A stretch of DNA of 64,000 nt from Oscillatoria nigro-viridis PCC 7112 (GCF_000317475.1 NC_019729.1:820501-884500); one strand, 5' to 3'; shown: positions 8,766-18,494, numbered from the stretch's first letter. The notes: generated from the sequence alone by a model not told the origin. Made by a program: numbers and translations.

Positions 8766-8816
8766 GCTGGGTGTTCTGTTGTTTTAAGTTGTTCTAATTA
8801 AAACTTGATTGGCGAT

Positions 8817-10301
8817 TTAGTGACCCAGCAGCATAGCTTCTTCTGCCAAATCTTTGCTTTCAATAACCTTCGGTTCCTTCAGGATAAAAACACAAAGGAA
8901 GCACACAATTACAGCAGCAATTCCGAGTAGCTCAAAGAAGCTGCGGTTGCCTGCCACTGTTTGGGGCAAAAAGCTATAAAGGGTGGCATAAATTACAGAG
9001 CCGACACTGCCGTAAGCACCGATATTTCCGGCAATTTGACCAGTTACTTCTCGTTTAATTAAGGAGGCGATGCCAAAAGTTGCACCTGCGGCGGCGAAGA
9101 CAAAGAAGGCACATAACATGGTCATGATAATCACAATTGCTAAATGCCAGTTTGCCGTAATTTGGCTCATAATTAAATACCCCAATCCCACTCCGCCGGT
9201 CATCACTGTCAGCGTCCACTTGCGGCTGCCGATTTTATCAGAAATTAACCCTCCGGCTGGACGGCTGACCAAGTTCATCAGCGGATAGGTAGCAGCTATC
9301 GGCCCGGCGATCGCATGATTGAGATTGAAGGTGTGTTCAAAAAATTCCGGTAACATGGAAACCACAGCGAGCTCTGAACCAAAGCTGACTGCATAAGCTA
9401 ATTCTAATAGGAATACTTGACTGATTTGATAGCGTTCTTGAGGTGGGTAATGTTTTTGACCGATGACAACTTCTCGGTTAACTTCCCAGGCTTTGTAAGC
9501 CTGAATTAAATAGAGTGCTGTCAAACTAATCCAAATAGCGTACATCACATTTGCAGTCATAAAATGTGCTTTCTGCAAGCGCCACACAATCAAAGCTAAG
9601 GCACCAAATAGAGGAATATTGGTCATCGACAGTGCCCAAAAGCTTTTGGCGCTGGTGACTTCCATTGCGCCGTTGCGGGTCGGGCGCTGATAGACTTTGC
9701 CGGGAGGAGTGTCTTGAACGTTGCAGTAAAAAATGACTCCGAAAACTGCTGCGGCAATCCCAGTAAGGGCGATCGCCAGCCGCCAATTTGTGTGTCCGAC
9801 TGAGAGAAAAGCTGTTCCTGCCGCGATCGCCGGTAACGCTGCTTCTGCAGCAAAAGAGCCAAAGTTGCCCCAGCCGCCATAGATACCTTGAGCGAAGCCG
9901 ATATCTTTTGGGGGAAACCATTCGGCAACTAAGCGAATGCCAACCACGAATCCAGCGCCGACAATTCCCATTGCCAAACGGCTCAAAACCAACTGATTAA
10001 AGTTTTGGGCAAAGGCGAATGCCAGTGTGGGAAATGCTGCATACACCAGGAGTGAAGAGAAGGTGATGCGAGGCCCGAAGCGATCGAGCAACATCCCGAT
10101 AATAATACGTGCAGGAATTGCGAAAGCTAGGTTGGACAGACTGATGATTCTGGCTTGCCCAACTGTCAGTCCCAAATCGTGCTGCACCGTTGTGCTGAAT
10201 GGTGCGTAGTTGAACCACACTACGAAAGTTAAGAAAAAAGCAAACCAACTCAGGTTCAGAATCCGAAAAGGCCCTCTGAACGATAAAAGCCCTTGAAGCA
10301 T
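8817..10301 (-). CDS. nrtP: Nitrate/nitrite permease, MFS NNP family
   Basis: A 494-residue major-facilitator protein with about twelve membrane segments, the length expected of cyanobacterial NrtP/NapA. Family marks include the early motif LTVGQARIISLSNLAFAIPARIIIGMLLDRFGPR, the NNP-type glycine-rich stretch GWGNFGSFAAEAALP and, in the second half, NLVSRPAGGLISDKIGSRKW and FGIASLIKREVTGQIAGNIGAYGSVG. It imports nitrate (and nitrite) across the inner membrane and replaces or complements the NrtABCD ABC system. No nitrate reductase gene lies next to it in this window. A perfect NtcA-type palindrome lies 134 bases upstream of the start, consistent with activation under nitrogen limitation. Confidence 0.92.
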   Translation of the reverse strand: MLQGLLSFRGPFRILNLSWFAFFLTFVVWFNYAPFSTTVQHDLGLTVGQARIISLSNLAFAIPARIIIGMLLDRFGPRITFSSLLVYAAFPTLAFAFAQNFNQLVLSRLAMGIVGAGFVVGIRLVAEWFPPKDIGFAQGIYGGWGNFGSFAAEAALPAIAAGTAFLSVGHTNWRLAIALTGIAAAVFGVIFYCNVQDTPPGKVYQRPTRNGAMEVTSAKSFWALSMTNIPLFGALALIVWRLQKAHFMTANVMYAIWISLTALYLIQAYKAWEVNREVVIGQKHYPPQERYQISQVFLLELAYAVSFGSELAVVSMLPEFFEHTFNLNHAIAGPIAATYPLMNLVSRPAGGLISDKIGSRKWTLTVMTGGVGLGYLIMSQITANWHLAIVIIMTMLCAFFVFAAAGATFGIASLIKREVTGQIAGNIGAYGSVGSVIYATLYSFLPQTVAGNRSFFELLGIAAVIVCFLCVFILKEPKVIESKDLAEEAMLLGH

Positions 10302-10434
10302 ATATAACTTGTCCTAATAAATAATACAGATTATTAATTTAGAGTTGACTTTCTAACTGTTTGGGGTAACGGTTTTTTTACGATCGCGCTTTGATGTTGC
10401 GTTCCAATTCAAGTGGATGTCCAGAGGAAAAATT

Positions 10435-10448
10435 GTATACTAAGTTAC
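10435..10448. promoter_or_regulatory. NtcA-type binding site between nrtP and the divergent small gene
   Basis: GTATACTAAGTTAC matches GTA-N8-TAC exactly. NtcA, the cyanobacterial CRP-family nitrogen regulator, binds this palindrome and activates nitrate transport genes. The site lies in the gap shared by nrtP (minus) and the gene at 10602 (plus). I could not find a convincing -10 box about 22 bases from it on either strand, so the regulated promoter is not proven. Confidence 0.6.
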
Positions 10449-10601
10449 TGTTTGCGCTCAAAAACCCAACTGGCGCATGGAATTAATGCAGATCGTGCAT
10501 TTTAACCTTATTTTAGTAATAAATACTTATTGCGTTGAAATAAAAAAAACAGTATATTTGAATACAGAAATTAAATTTATTTTAATAATAGGTAAGTAAA
10601 A

Positions 10602-11039
10602 ATGCTTGTAAGCTTAACCGAAAGAGAAACTCAGCAAGGCGATCGCCGCTCAACCAGTGCCATGAACAACGGATTAAAGGTTCAATCAAGACTTTTTAGT
10701 TTTCTGACAGTATGTGTAGCAGTGGCTGGATGCTTGGGAACTGCTTCTGGGGCGATCGCCCAGGAAGCTCAACCGCAAGTAAAAGCACAGGCGATCGAGC
10801 AATCCAATCAGCAGCCAGTCAACAGCACGACAAGTCAACCTACTGCTGCGCCTCAATTCGATGCAGCAGCGCAAGCAGAAATTGCTCAGATGTTGCTGGG
10901 ATTTATCTATTTTGTGTTGCCAGTGGGTGTGGGCTTAACTATTTTTCTGCACGACAAATACGCTCAGAAGCGCTCTGCTACTCTCAACCAACAGATAGAA
11001 GTTTTAGAGATTTCCTTCCACCAAAACCCTCAACATTAA
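10602..11039 (+). CDS. Small exported or membrane protein of unknown function
   Basis: A 145-residue frame. The likely true start is the ATG at residue 21 (10662, MNNGLKVQSRLF), since what follows is a signal-peptide-like segment ending GAIAQEA (about residue 55). A Gln/Thr-rich linker comes next, then one membrane segment, MLLGFIYFVLPVGVGLTIFLHDKYA (about 96-120), and a short basic tail. I know no function. It is divergent from nrtP and shares the NtcA-type site, so a nitrogen link is possible but unproven. Confidence 0.6.
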   Translation: MLVSLTERETQQGDRRSTSAMNNGLKVQSRLFSFLTVCVAVAGCLGTASGAIAQEAQPQVKAQAIEQSNQQPVNSTTSQPTAAPQFDAAAQAEIAQMLLGFIYFVLPVGVGLTIFLHDKYAQKRSATLNQQIEVLEISFHQNPQH

Positions 11040-11094
11040 ACGCGCTCTCAAAAGTATCTGGCGGTTAAAACTCAGATTTTGCAACAATTTCAGC

Positions 11095-11157
11095 AACAGG
11101 CAAGATGCCTGTTCCACGAGAAAATTGAATTTTTGTGGAACAGGCATCTTGCCTGTT
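11095..11157. repeat. Hairpin with 23-bp perfect arms
   Basis: The arm at 11095-11117 (containing AGGCAAGATGCCTGTTCCAC) is exactly complementary to 11135-11157, with an A/T-rich 17-base loop. Each arm is itself partly palindromic (AACAGGCA/TGCCTGTT). It may act as a terminator for the small gene upstream and for recA, which converge here, but its size suggests a dispersed repeat. Confidence 0.65.
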
Positions 11158-11313
11158 CTTGAAAATATAGTTCTTGGGTCAATTCAAGCCCACCTACTAT
11201 TGCTAAGCTGTCGCGCATCTTGCATTGTATTTTTAGGGCAGGCGAGACGCCCACCCTACAGGAACTTCATCGCACTTGACTGTAAAATTTAGATGCAGCT
11301 CAGCTTAAAAGAT

Positions 11314-12453
11314 TTAGATTTCTTCCAAATCCTCTACATCTTCTACATTGTCTACATCTTCTACATTGTCTAGATCTTCTGCATCCTCATCATCATTGTC
11401 AACAGGGGCAACAGAATTAGCAGAAACCACAGCACCAGTCTCAAGTTTCTTTTTAACTAGCTGCTCAATTTCATTTTTGAAGTCGGCATTTTTCTCCATG
11501 TGTTGGATCACTTTGTCTCGTCCTTGAGCTATGTTCTCGCCGTTATAGCTATACCAAGAACCTTTTTTGATAATTACTCCCATTTCGTCGGCCAAGTCAG
11601 TCAGACAGCCTAAAGTGGAAATGCCTTTGCCAAATACAATGTCAAATTCGGCAATGCGGAAAGGCGGAGCAACTTTATTTTTAGCAACTTTAACTTTCGT
11701 GCGGTTGCCGTACTCTTCTGTACCTTTTTTCAAGGTTTGAATCCGGCGGATGTCAAGCCGCACGCTGGCGTAGAACTTGAGTGCGTTACCGCCAGTTGTG
11801 GTTTCGGGGTTGCCGTAAGTTACGCCGATTTTCTGCCGCAATTGGTTGAGGAAGATGACGGTACAGCCGGATTTGCCGATGTTGCCGGTGATTTTCCGCA
11901 AAGCTTGACTCATCAAGCGCGCTTGCAAACCCATGTGGGAGTCGCCCATGTCGCCTTCGATTTCGGCGCGGGGGACGAGGGCGGCTACGGAGTCAACTAC
12001 TACGATATCGACGGCGACGGAACGCACGAGTTGATCGACAATTTCTAGGGCCATTTCGCCGGTATCCGGCTGGGAAACTAAGAGATTTTCAATATCGACG
12101 CCCAAAGCTGAGGCGTAGGTGGGATCGAGGGCGTGTTCGGCATCGACGAAGGCTGCGATACCGCCGGATTTTTGAACTTCGGCGATCGCGTGGAGGGCTA
12201 GAGTGGTTTTACCGGAACTTTCGGGCCCGTAAATTTCAATGACTCTGCCTTTTGGCAAACCGCCGCCCAAAGCAATGTCCAGTGTCAGGGCTCCGGTGGG
12301 AATGGTTTCTACCCTCATGCGAGTGGAGTCTCCCAATCGGACGATCGCCCCTTTGCCAAAGCTGCGCTCGATTTGGGAAAGTACGGAAGTTAGGGCTTTT
12401 TGCTTTTCTGAGTTTTCAGTGGAAGTTTTTATAGACGCTTCTTTTTTTGGCAT
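11314..12453 (-). CDS. recA: RecA recombinase
   Basis: A 379-residue RecA. Walker A is GPESSGKTT (near residue 75), Walker B is [12 protein letters not shown], and the L1/L2 regions ([43 protein letters not shown]) are intact. It forms filaments on single-stranded DNA for homologous repair and strand exchange. The C-terminal tail after about residue 345 is unusually acidic and repetitive: [20 protein letters not shown] comes from a short tandem codon repeat. Acidic tails in RecA restrain DNA binding. It is alone, facing the small membrane gene. Confidence 0.97.
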   Translation of the reverse strand: MPKKEASIKTSTENSEKQKALTSVLSQIERSFGKGAIVRLGDSTRMRVETIPTGALTLDIALGGGLPKGRVIEIYGPESSGKTTLALHAIAEVQKSGGIAAFVDAEHALDPTYASALGVDIENLLVSQPDTGEMALEIVDQLVRSVAVDIVVVDSVAALVPRAEIEGDMGDSHMGLQARLMSQALRKITGNIGKSGCTVIFLNQLRQKIGVTYGNPETTTGGNALKFYASVRLDIRRIQTLKKGTEEYGNRTKVKVAKNKVAPPFRIAEFDIVFGKGISTLGCLTDLADEMGVIIKKGSWYSYNGENIAQGRDKVIQHMEKNADFKNEIEQLVKKKLETGAVVSANSVAPVDNDDEDAEDLDNVEDVDNVEDVEDLEEI

Positions 12454-12771
12454 TTGCGGTACGCGGGTAGACCCCTTGCGGAGCTTGTTGATTAACTGTA
12501 CAACACGTATGTTAGCAGTTATTTTTGGGCTCTGGAGCTTCTGGGAGGATCTGGTTGAAGATTCTTGATTTTGGGGGTGGTTCAGCCTCAGCCAGCTTTC
12601 AGAAGGCTCCGATCTATAAGGTATTCGGCATCCGGCAGAGGGTAAAATTATTGTCTGTTGGGATATGTACTGGGTATCGATCGCTCCTTGAGTGAGGTTT
12701 GAGATGGTCTACAGTGCCAAATTCCGTCAACCGTAGCTATCCTGCAGAGAATCGCCACAATTAGGACAAGC
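12454..12771. other. Divergent promoter region of recA and the GT39-like gene
   Basis: 318 bases with no credible gene. It should contain promoters for both flanking genes. I could not identify boxes with confidence and see no LexA-type palindrome. Confidence 0.4.
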
Positions 12772-14388
12772 ATGGGATCTAAAACACATCAAGACACATC
12801 TGTTAATACCAAAAATTCCCGCTGGCTGATGAACTTATTGGCGATCGGCATTTTACTAGGTATCGGATTTCGGTTTTTTGAGATCGATCGCAAACTGTAC
12901 TGGCACGACGAAGCTTACACATCAATCCGCGCCGCTGGTTTCACCCGCCAAGAAATCGACGGCGAACTATTCCAAAACCGGATTGTTCCCGCACCAGAAT
13001 TGCAAAAATATCAGCGGATTAAACCGGGAAGTACAGAAGCAGACACAATTCGTTCTTTAGCACTAGAAGACCCGCAGCATCCGCCTTTATACTTTCTCCT
13101 GGCTCGTTGGTGGATGCAGCAATTTGGGAGTTCTCTAACAGCATCCCGCAGTTTGCCAGCAATATTGAGTTTGCTGTCGCTGCCTTTGATGTACGCTTTA
13201 GCTCGGGAACTTTTCGCCTCGAATTTGGCGGCATTATTAGCAACAGCACTTTTGGCTTTATCTCCCTTTGACATCTTGTTTGCTCAGACAGCAAGGCAGT
13301 ACAGTTTGCTGACAGCCACAGTTATTGGCAGCAGTTGGCTGCTGCTGAGAGCAGTGCGGTTGCCGGGTTGGCAAAATTGGGTATTTTACTCGCTGGCGAT
13401 CGCCCTTGGTTTCTACACTCACCCTTTCTTCAGTTTGACACTCATCGGGCACGGAGTTTTTATAATTGCTTACTGGTTGTTTGTCAAAAAAACAAAATTG
13501 CGAGGTCACGTAACTAATTCCCAATTTTTCCTAGCAGTAATAGGAGCTTTAATCTTGTATATCCCCTGGATTTACGTGCTGGCGACCAACCTGGAACGTG
13601 CCTCCTCTACGACAGATTGGACGCGAGTATCTCCGGGTTGGCTGTATCTTGTCAAATTGTGGACACTCAGCTTTACAGCCTTATTTTTTGACTTCGACTT
13701 CGGGTTTGATAATATTTGGACTTATCTGCTGAGATTGCCATTTTTGCTGTTAATTGCTGCAGCCCTTTACACAATCTGCAGCCGGACTAGCAGTTCAACT
13801 TGGCTGTTTCTTGTAACATCAATTTTTGTACCTTTTTCGATCCTGGCGTTACCGGATCTCATCCTAGGCGGCAAACGTTCCGCCGTCAGCCGCTATTTGA
13901 TTTCCTGCTTTCCCGGAGTGCAGCTAGCAGTTGCTTACTTGCTCGCAAGTAACGTGAAAACTCAGCAGCGGTTTTGGCAAGTCATTTTAGCCTTGGTATT
14001 TACAGCAAGTATAGCATCCTGTACTGTCAGCGCTTTTTCTGATACTTGGTGGAGCAAAGACTTGAGCTATTTTAATGCTGAAGTTGCGAAAATTATTAAC
14101 AAAGAGGCGATAGCTAACCGATCGATTAAAGATACAATTGTAATTAGCGATCGCGGCAACGATTTTACTAACATGGGAGATTTGCTTTCTCTGAGTTATT
14201 TGCTCGACAAAGACGTGCGGCTGATGCTGATGAGCCAGTCGCCAGAAATCGAGATGCTGAACAAATATTCGGCTCCCCTAGTGTTCCGCCCTTCGGAAAA
14301 ATTGCGATCGGCACTCAAGCAAAATCAACGCCGCTTAGAGCCAATATTGGAGTATGCCAGACTTTTTCGAGCGCGGCGAGCTTCTTAG
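12772..14388 (+). CDS. GT39/ArnT-like membrane glycosyltransferase
   Basis: A 538-residue polytopic membrane protein with about ten hydrophobic segments. After the first segment (LLAIGILLGIGFRFF) comes YWHDEAYTSI at about residue 43-52; an acidic D-E pair in the first periplasmic loop is the catalytic mark of lipid-phosphate-sugar-dependent transferases (GT39, ArnT, PMT). LEDPQHPPLYFLLARWWMQQFG is a second family-like motif. Such enzymes move a sugar from a polyprenyl-phosphate donor to a protein or lipid outside the inner membrane. Donor and acceptor are unknown. No sugar-pathway gene is adjacent. Confidence 0.82.
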   Translation: MGSKTHQDTSVNTKNSRWLMNLLAIGILLGIGFRFFEIDRKLYWHDEAYTSIRAAGFTRQEIDGELFQNRIVPAPELQKYQRIKPGSTEADTIRSLALEDPQHPPLYFLLARWWMQQFGSSLTASRSLPAILSLLSLPLMYALARELFASNLAALLATALLALSPFDILFAQTARQYSLLTATVIGSSWLLLRAVRLPGWQNWVFYSLAIALGFYTHPFFSLTLIGHGVFIIAYWLFVKKTKLRGHVTNSQFFLAVIGALILYIPWIYVLATNLERASSTTDWTRVSPGWLYLVKLWTLSFTALFFDFDFGFDNIWTYLLRLPFLLLIAAALYTICSRTSSSTWLFLVTSIFVPFSILALPDLILGGKRSAVSRYLISCFPGVQLAVAYLLASNVKTQQRFWQVILALVFTASIASCTVSAFSDTWWSKDLSYFNAEVAKIINKEAIANRSIKDTIVISDRGNDFTNMGDLLSLSYLLDKDVRLMLMSQSPEIEMLNKYSAPLVFRPSEKLRSALKQNQRRLEPILEYARLFRARRAS

Positions 14389-14751
14389 AGCAGCTTGACA
14401 GAAATGGAAGATCGTCCCCGTTAGAATGCGTCAGTCGATTTTAGATTGTAGATTTTAGATTTTAGATTTATTCCACAGATGAATCTGGGAGATTAAACTT
14501 TGGTCTAAAATGTTTGGATCTTCACGACAGGAGTACGTGGCACGGTATCCGTTTTTAGGCGGGGTCATAAAAAACTGTTTGAGTTGCCTCAAATATTTCG
14601 ACTGACGCACCTTAAATCACTATTTGGGCATTTTTGTCAATATTCCCAGTAAGGTGGGTCAGAAAAAAACTGTGTGAGTTGTCTCAAGTATTGGGGCTGA
14701 CACACCCGACACGATCGGCAATAATTATTTGAATACTTAGGATAAAAAGCA
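14389..14751. other. 363-base gap with two diverged direct repeats
   Basis: No gene is seen. Two related copies of about 53 bases lie at 14559-14611 and 14653-14706: both hold AAAAACTGT, then a small hairpin of the form TTTGAGTTGCCTCAAA or TGTGAGTTGTCTCAAG, and end CTGACGCACC or CTGACACACC. A run of TTTTAGAT heptamers lies at about 14438-14468. Confidence 0.55.
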
Positions 14752-16287
14752 ATGCAAGAGTTAAATAATTCATCTTCCGAATCCGCGCAGAAGTTTCGCG
14801 ATCTTCAGACAGAATTACGCGAACGTTGGCGAGCTATCGAAGAATTTGACAGCGGAGATTGTGACATTATTATCATTCCTTCTGTCAGCTTAGATCAGCA
14901 AGAAATGCAGAAAGTTGAGGGTGCTTACCACTACGAAGAGCGGCATTTATTTTCATTAATTCGGCTGCGAAATCCCCACACGCGCTTAATTTACATTACC
15001 TCCGAACCGCTGCACCCGATGATTGTGGATTATTACCTGCAATTGCTGCCGGGAATTCCGTTTTCTCACGCGCGCGATCGGCTTGTGCTATTCAGTGCTT
15101 ACGATGCTTCTGCCAAATCCCTCACCCAGAAAATTTTAGAACGTCCCCGCTTGATGGAGCGCATTCGTCAAGCAGTGCGGCCGGCAAAATCTTATATGGT
15201 TTGTTATAACTCGACGCCCTTAGAACGCGAGTTATCTGTTAAATTGGGAATTCCTTTGTGGGCCAGCGATCCCGATCTGTTATACTGGGGAACAAAAAGC
15301 GGTAGCAGGCAAATTTTTAAAGAATGTGGCGTGCCTTATCCTGACGGTTCCGAGTTGGTTTGGAATGCGGAAGATTTAGCGGAAGCTGCGGCCGGGCTCT
15401 GGGAAAGGCAGCCGCATTTGCAGCGGATCGTAATTAAGTTAAATGAAGGTTTTTCGGGTGAAGGAAATGCTATTTTAGAGCTGAATTCCCTCGCCGGTAA
15501 AGCGCCTAAAGAAAGAGCGAAGGCAATTGGCGAGAGCTTCCATAATTTGCGCTTTCAAGCAACGGGCGAAACCTGGGAAAATTTTAGCAGCCGCATTCCC
15601 GAATTAGGGGCAATTGCCGAAGCATTTATCGAAGGGAAAGAAAAGTTATCCCCCAGCGTTCAAGGCAGAATTGTTCCCAGCGGCGAAGTAGAAATTCTCT
15701 CCACTCACGACCAGATTTTAGGAGGCCCAGACGGCCAAATTTTCTTGGGTTGCCGATTTCCGGCGGACGAATCCTACCGGCTGGCATTGCAAGAATTGGG
15801 ATGGAAAGTAGGGCAAAACTTAGCTAAAAAAGGTGCTTTAGAGAGATTTGGAGTAGATTTTCTCGCGGTGCGGCAATCAGACGGCCACTGGGATATGCAA
15901 GCAATAGAAATTAACTTGCGGAAAGGAGGCACAACTCATCCGTTTATGGCCCTGAAGCTGTTAACAAACGGTCGGTACGATCGTACTACCGGATTATTTT
16001 ACAGCCAGCAGGGCCGTCCGAAATATTATGTCGCTTCGGACAATTTGAAAAAAGAGCGGTATCGGGGATTATTACCGAACGATTTGATGGATATTATTGC
16101 TGACAATCAACTGCACTTTGACAGCGGTACAGAGACTGGCAGTGTGTTTCATCTAATGGGTTGTTTGTCGGAGTTTGGCAAATTGGGAGTGACGAGTATC
16201 GGCAATTCGCAGCAAGAAGCTGAGGAGATGTATAACAAAGTTGTGAAAGTGCTCGATCGCGAAACGTCAGGCGATTGTAGATTGTAG
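14752..16287 (+). CDS. PGM1-related peptide ligase, ATP-grasp fold
   Basis: A 511-residue protein of the family annotated in cyanobacteria as peptide ligase PGM1-related. The N-terminal half (about 1-175) is family-specific, with CDIIIIPSVSLDQQEMQKVEGA and YHYEERHLF. From about 180 an ATP-grasp region follows: GTKSGSRQIFKECGVPYPDGSE, RIVIKLNEGFSGEGNAILEL (nucleotide-binding lysine and glycine loop), EAFIEGKEKLSPSVQGRIV and the metal-binding end AIEINLRKGGTTHPFMALKLLT. PGM1 itself joins a nonproteinogenic amino acid to a ribosomal peptide in pheganomycin synthesis. The cyanobacterial substrate is not known, and no precursor peptide gene is obvious nearby. The start at 14752 follows an A-rich leader. 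Confidence 0.82.
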   Translation: MQELNNSSSESAQKFRDLQTELRERWRAIEEFDSGDCDIIIIPSVSLDQQEMQKVEGAYHYEERHLFSLIRLRNPHTRLIYITSEPLHPMIVDYYLQLLPGIPFSHARDRLVLFSAYDASAKSLTQKILERPRLMERIRQAVRPAKSYMVCYNSTPLERELSVKLGIPLWASDPDLLYWGTKSGSRQIFKECGVPYPDGSELVWNAEDLAEAAAGLWERQPHLQRIVIKLNEGFSGEGNAILELNSLAGKAPKERAKAIGESFHNLRFQATGETWENFSSRIPELGAIAEAFIEGKEKLSPSVQGRIVPSGEVEILSTHDQILGGPDGQIFLGCRFPADESYRLALQELGWKVGQNLAKKGALERFGVDFLAVRQSDGHWDMQAIEINLRKGGTTHPFMALKLLTNGRYDRTTGLFYSQQGRPKYYVASDNLKKERYRGLLPNDLMDIIADNQLHFDSGTETGSVFHLMGCLSEFGKLGVTSIGNSQQEAEEMYNKVVKVLDRETSGDCRL

Positions 16288-16323
16288 ATTTTAGATTTTA
16301 GATTCGATCCAGTCAGTCAGCTT

Positions 16324-16356
16324 AGAGCCCCGGCTTTTTGAAGAAGTCGGGGCTCT
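16324..16356. terminator. Hairpin terminator between the ATP-grasp gene and lepB
   Basis: AGAGCCCCG (16324-16332) pairs with CGGGGCTCT (16348-16356), and the inside GCTTTTTGAAGAAGT can extend the stem. It lies between convergent genes. Confidence 0.7.
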
Positions 16357-16473
16357 AATATCCCTCGCGTTTTGTATAGCAACCGGCAAGACGATTAGGA
16401 TGTTCTTAATCACCAAAACCATTGCTATTATTGAATTTGCCTTCTTGCTTCTTGCTTCTTCCTTCCGCTAGAG

Positions 16474-17082
16474 CTAATTTTTAGCGGGATAGAGGGGCGT
16501 GGGGTCGATCGAACCTGTGCGGTTGAGCGGCCAAAAACGCACAATTGCCCTACCGATGATATTTTGCTTGGGTACAAAGCCCCAGTAATGACTGTCACAG
16601 CTTGCGTTGCGGTTGTCGCCGAGCACCAAGTAAGAATTTGGAGCTACAACTACAGGCCCGTAGGGATACTGCGGAATTTCTTCAATATATTTTTCCTGTA
16701 GCGGCTGCTTGTTAATAAAAACTTTTCCCTCTCTGACTTCCACAGTGTCCCCTGGAAGTCCGATCACTCGCTTGATATAGGCATCTTTGATCGGTGGCGG
16801 CTGTCCCGTGCACAAACTAGCCGGGTCAGGAGGCATAAATACGATAATATCTCCTCGGTGGGGGTCTTGGAATCGATAGCTCACCTTATCTATAATCAAT
16901 CGATCGTTAATTTGTAAGGTTGGGAGCATCGAGCCGGTGGGAATATAGCGTGCTTCGGCAACCAGGGTGCGGATACCAAAGGCCAAAAACGCTGCTAAGC
17001 CGATCGTCTTAATTCCTTCGATCCAAGGATTTTCCGTGTCTTGCGGAGGTTTTTCGTCGGCTGACTTGTCTAGACGAGTCAT
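16474..17082 (-). CDS. lepB: Signal peptidase I
   Basis: A 202-residue S26 serine peptidase that removes Sec and Tat signal peptides at the outer face of the inner or thylakoid membrane. One N-terminal membrane anchor ([19 protein letters not shown]) precedes the catalytic serine in PTGSMLPTL (about residue 51). The general-base lysine is in [13 protein letters not shown], and the late motif [19 protein letters not shown] is complete. It is divergent from pyrC with an 89-base gap. Two lepB genes are common in cyanobacteria, so other copies may exist. Confidence 0.95.
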   Translation of the reverse strand: MTRLDKSADEKPPQDTENPWIEGIKTIGLAAFLAFGIRTLVAEARYIPTGSMLPTLQINDRLIIDKVSYRFQDPHRGDIIVFMPPDPASLCTGQPPPIKDAYIKRVIGLPGDTVEVREGKVFINKQPLQEKYIEEIPQYPYGPVVVAPNSYLVLGDNRNASCDSHYWGFVPKQNIIGRAIVRFWPLNRTGSIDPTPLYPAKN

Positions 17083-17171
17083 AGGGTATTGTAGTGACTG
17101 AGCTGGATACGAATTATAAACTTAATAATGCTTCCATGCTAGCACGCTGTTTACTCAATTAAGGATATCTT

Positions 17172-18494
17172 ATGACTCCCAAATCAAGTTTGTTAATCCG
17201 TCGCGCTCGCATTCTTTTGCCCAATGGTGAGTTTTTGGTAGGAGATGTGCAAATCTGCGATCGCCAAATTGTCAAAGTTGCTGCGGAAATTGTCGAATCG
17301 GGCGATCGAGAAATAGATGCGAAAGGCTTAACTCTGTTACCCGGAGTAATCGATCCCCAGGTACACTTCCGCGAACCGGGTTTAGAACACAAGGAAGACT
17401 TGTTTACGGCTAGCTGTGCTTGCGCTAAAGGCGGCGTGACATCGTTTCTGGAAATGCCGAATACGCGACCTCTGACCACAACCCAAGCTGCCTTAGATGA
17501 TAAACTAAGTCGCGCTGCCGAGAAGTGTTTGGTGAACTACGGCTTTTTTATTGGTGCAACCCCCGAAAATTTGCCTGATTTGTTGAATGCGAATCCGACT
17601 CCGGGAATTAAGGTGTTTATGGGTTCGATGCACGGGCAGTTGTTGGTGGATGGAGAAGCAACTTTAGAGGCGATTTTTGCAGCAGGCGATCGACTAATTG
17701 CCGTGCACGCAGAAGACCAAGCTAGAATCAACCAGAGGCGTCAGGAATTTGCCGGGATTTCCGATGTTGCCGTACACTCCCAAATTCAAGACAATCAAGC
17801 AGCTTTATTAGCAACTCAGCTAGCCTTAAAACTTTCTAAAAAATATCAGCGCCGTCTGCACATTCTGCACCTTTCTACTGGGGATGAAGCTGAGTTGTTG
17901 CGCCAGGAAAAACCGAGTTGGGTAACGGCGGAAGTGACGCCGCAGCATTTGTTGTTAAATACCAGCGCCTATCAAAAAATTGGCAGTTTAGCTCAGATGA
18001 ATCCGCCTTTGCGCGAACCCCGCGATAACGAAATACTTTGGCAAGCTTTACTCGACGGCGTAATTGATTTTATCGCCACCGACCACGCGCCGCATACATT
18101 AGCAGAAAAAGCTCAAGATTATCCGAATACGCCGTCGGGAATGCCGGGAGTCGAAACTTCTTTACCTTTGATGCTGACGCAAGCAGTAGAGGGAAGATGT
18201 ACAGTGGCACAAGTTGCTAATTGGATGTCGGCGGCAGTTGCTAAGGCTTATAAGATTCCCAAGAAAGGGGCGATTGCTCCGGGTTTTGATGCAGATTTGG
18301 TATTAGTAGATTTGGAGAATTATCGACCAGTCGTGCGAGAAGAAATGGTGACAAAGTGCGGCTGGAGTCCCTTTGAAGGTTGGAATTTAACTGGATGGCC
18401 TGCGGTCACGGTTGTGGGAGGAAAAGTTGTTTTTGAGAATGGTAAATTGGATACAAATGTGAGGGGAGAAGCCTTGACATTTGACGCTGAGTAA
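17172..18494 (+). CDS. pyrC: Dihydroorotase, class I
   Basis: A 440-residue amidohydrolase converting carbamoyl-aspartate to dihydroorotate in pyrimidine synthesis. The metal site is visible as IDPQVHFREPG (about residue 60), LIAVHAEDQ, LHILHLST and IDFIATDHAPHT. The first histidine of the usual HxH motif is glutamine here (DPQVHF). The same change occurs in a recognised subgroup of bacterial dihydroorotases as I recall, so it need not mean loss of activity. Full length and all other motifs argue for a working enzyme. The next genes downstream are an unrelated toxin-antitoxin pair. Confidence 0.92.
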   Translation: MTPKSSLLIRRARILLPNGEFLVGDVQICDRQIVKVAAEIVESGDREIDAKGLTLLPGVIDPQVHFREPGLEHKEDLFTASCACAKGGVTSFLEMPNTRPLTTTQAALDDKLSRAAEKCLVNYGFFIGATPENLPDLLNANPTPGIKVFMGSMHGQLLVDGEATLEAIFAAGDRLIAVHAEDQARINQRRQEFAGISDVAVHSQIQDNQAALLATQLALKLSKKYQRRLHILHLSTGDEAELLRQEKPSWVTAEVTPQHLLLNTSAYQKIGSLAQMNPPLREPRDNEILWQALLDGVIDFIATDHAPHTLAEKAQDYPNTPSGMPGVETSLPLMLTQAVEGRCTVAQVANWMSAAVAKAYKIPKKGAIAPGFDADLVLVDLENYRPVVREEMVTKCGWSPFEGWNLTGWPAVTVVGGKVVFENGKLDTNVRGEALTFDAE

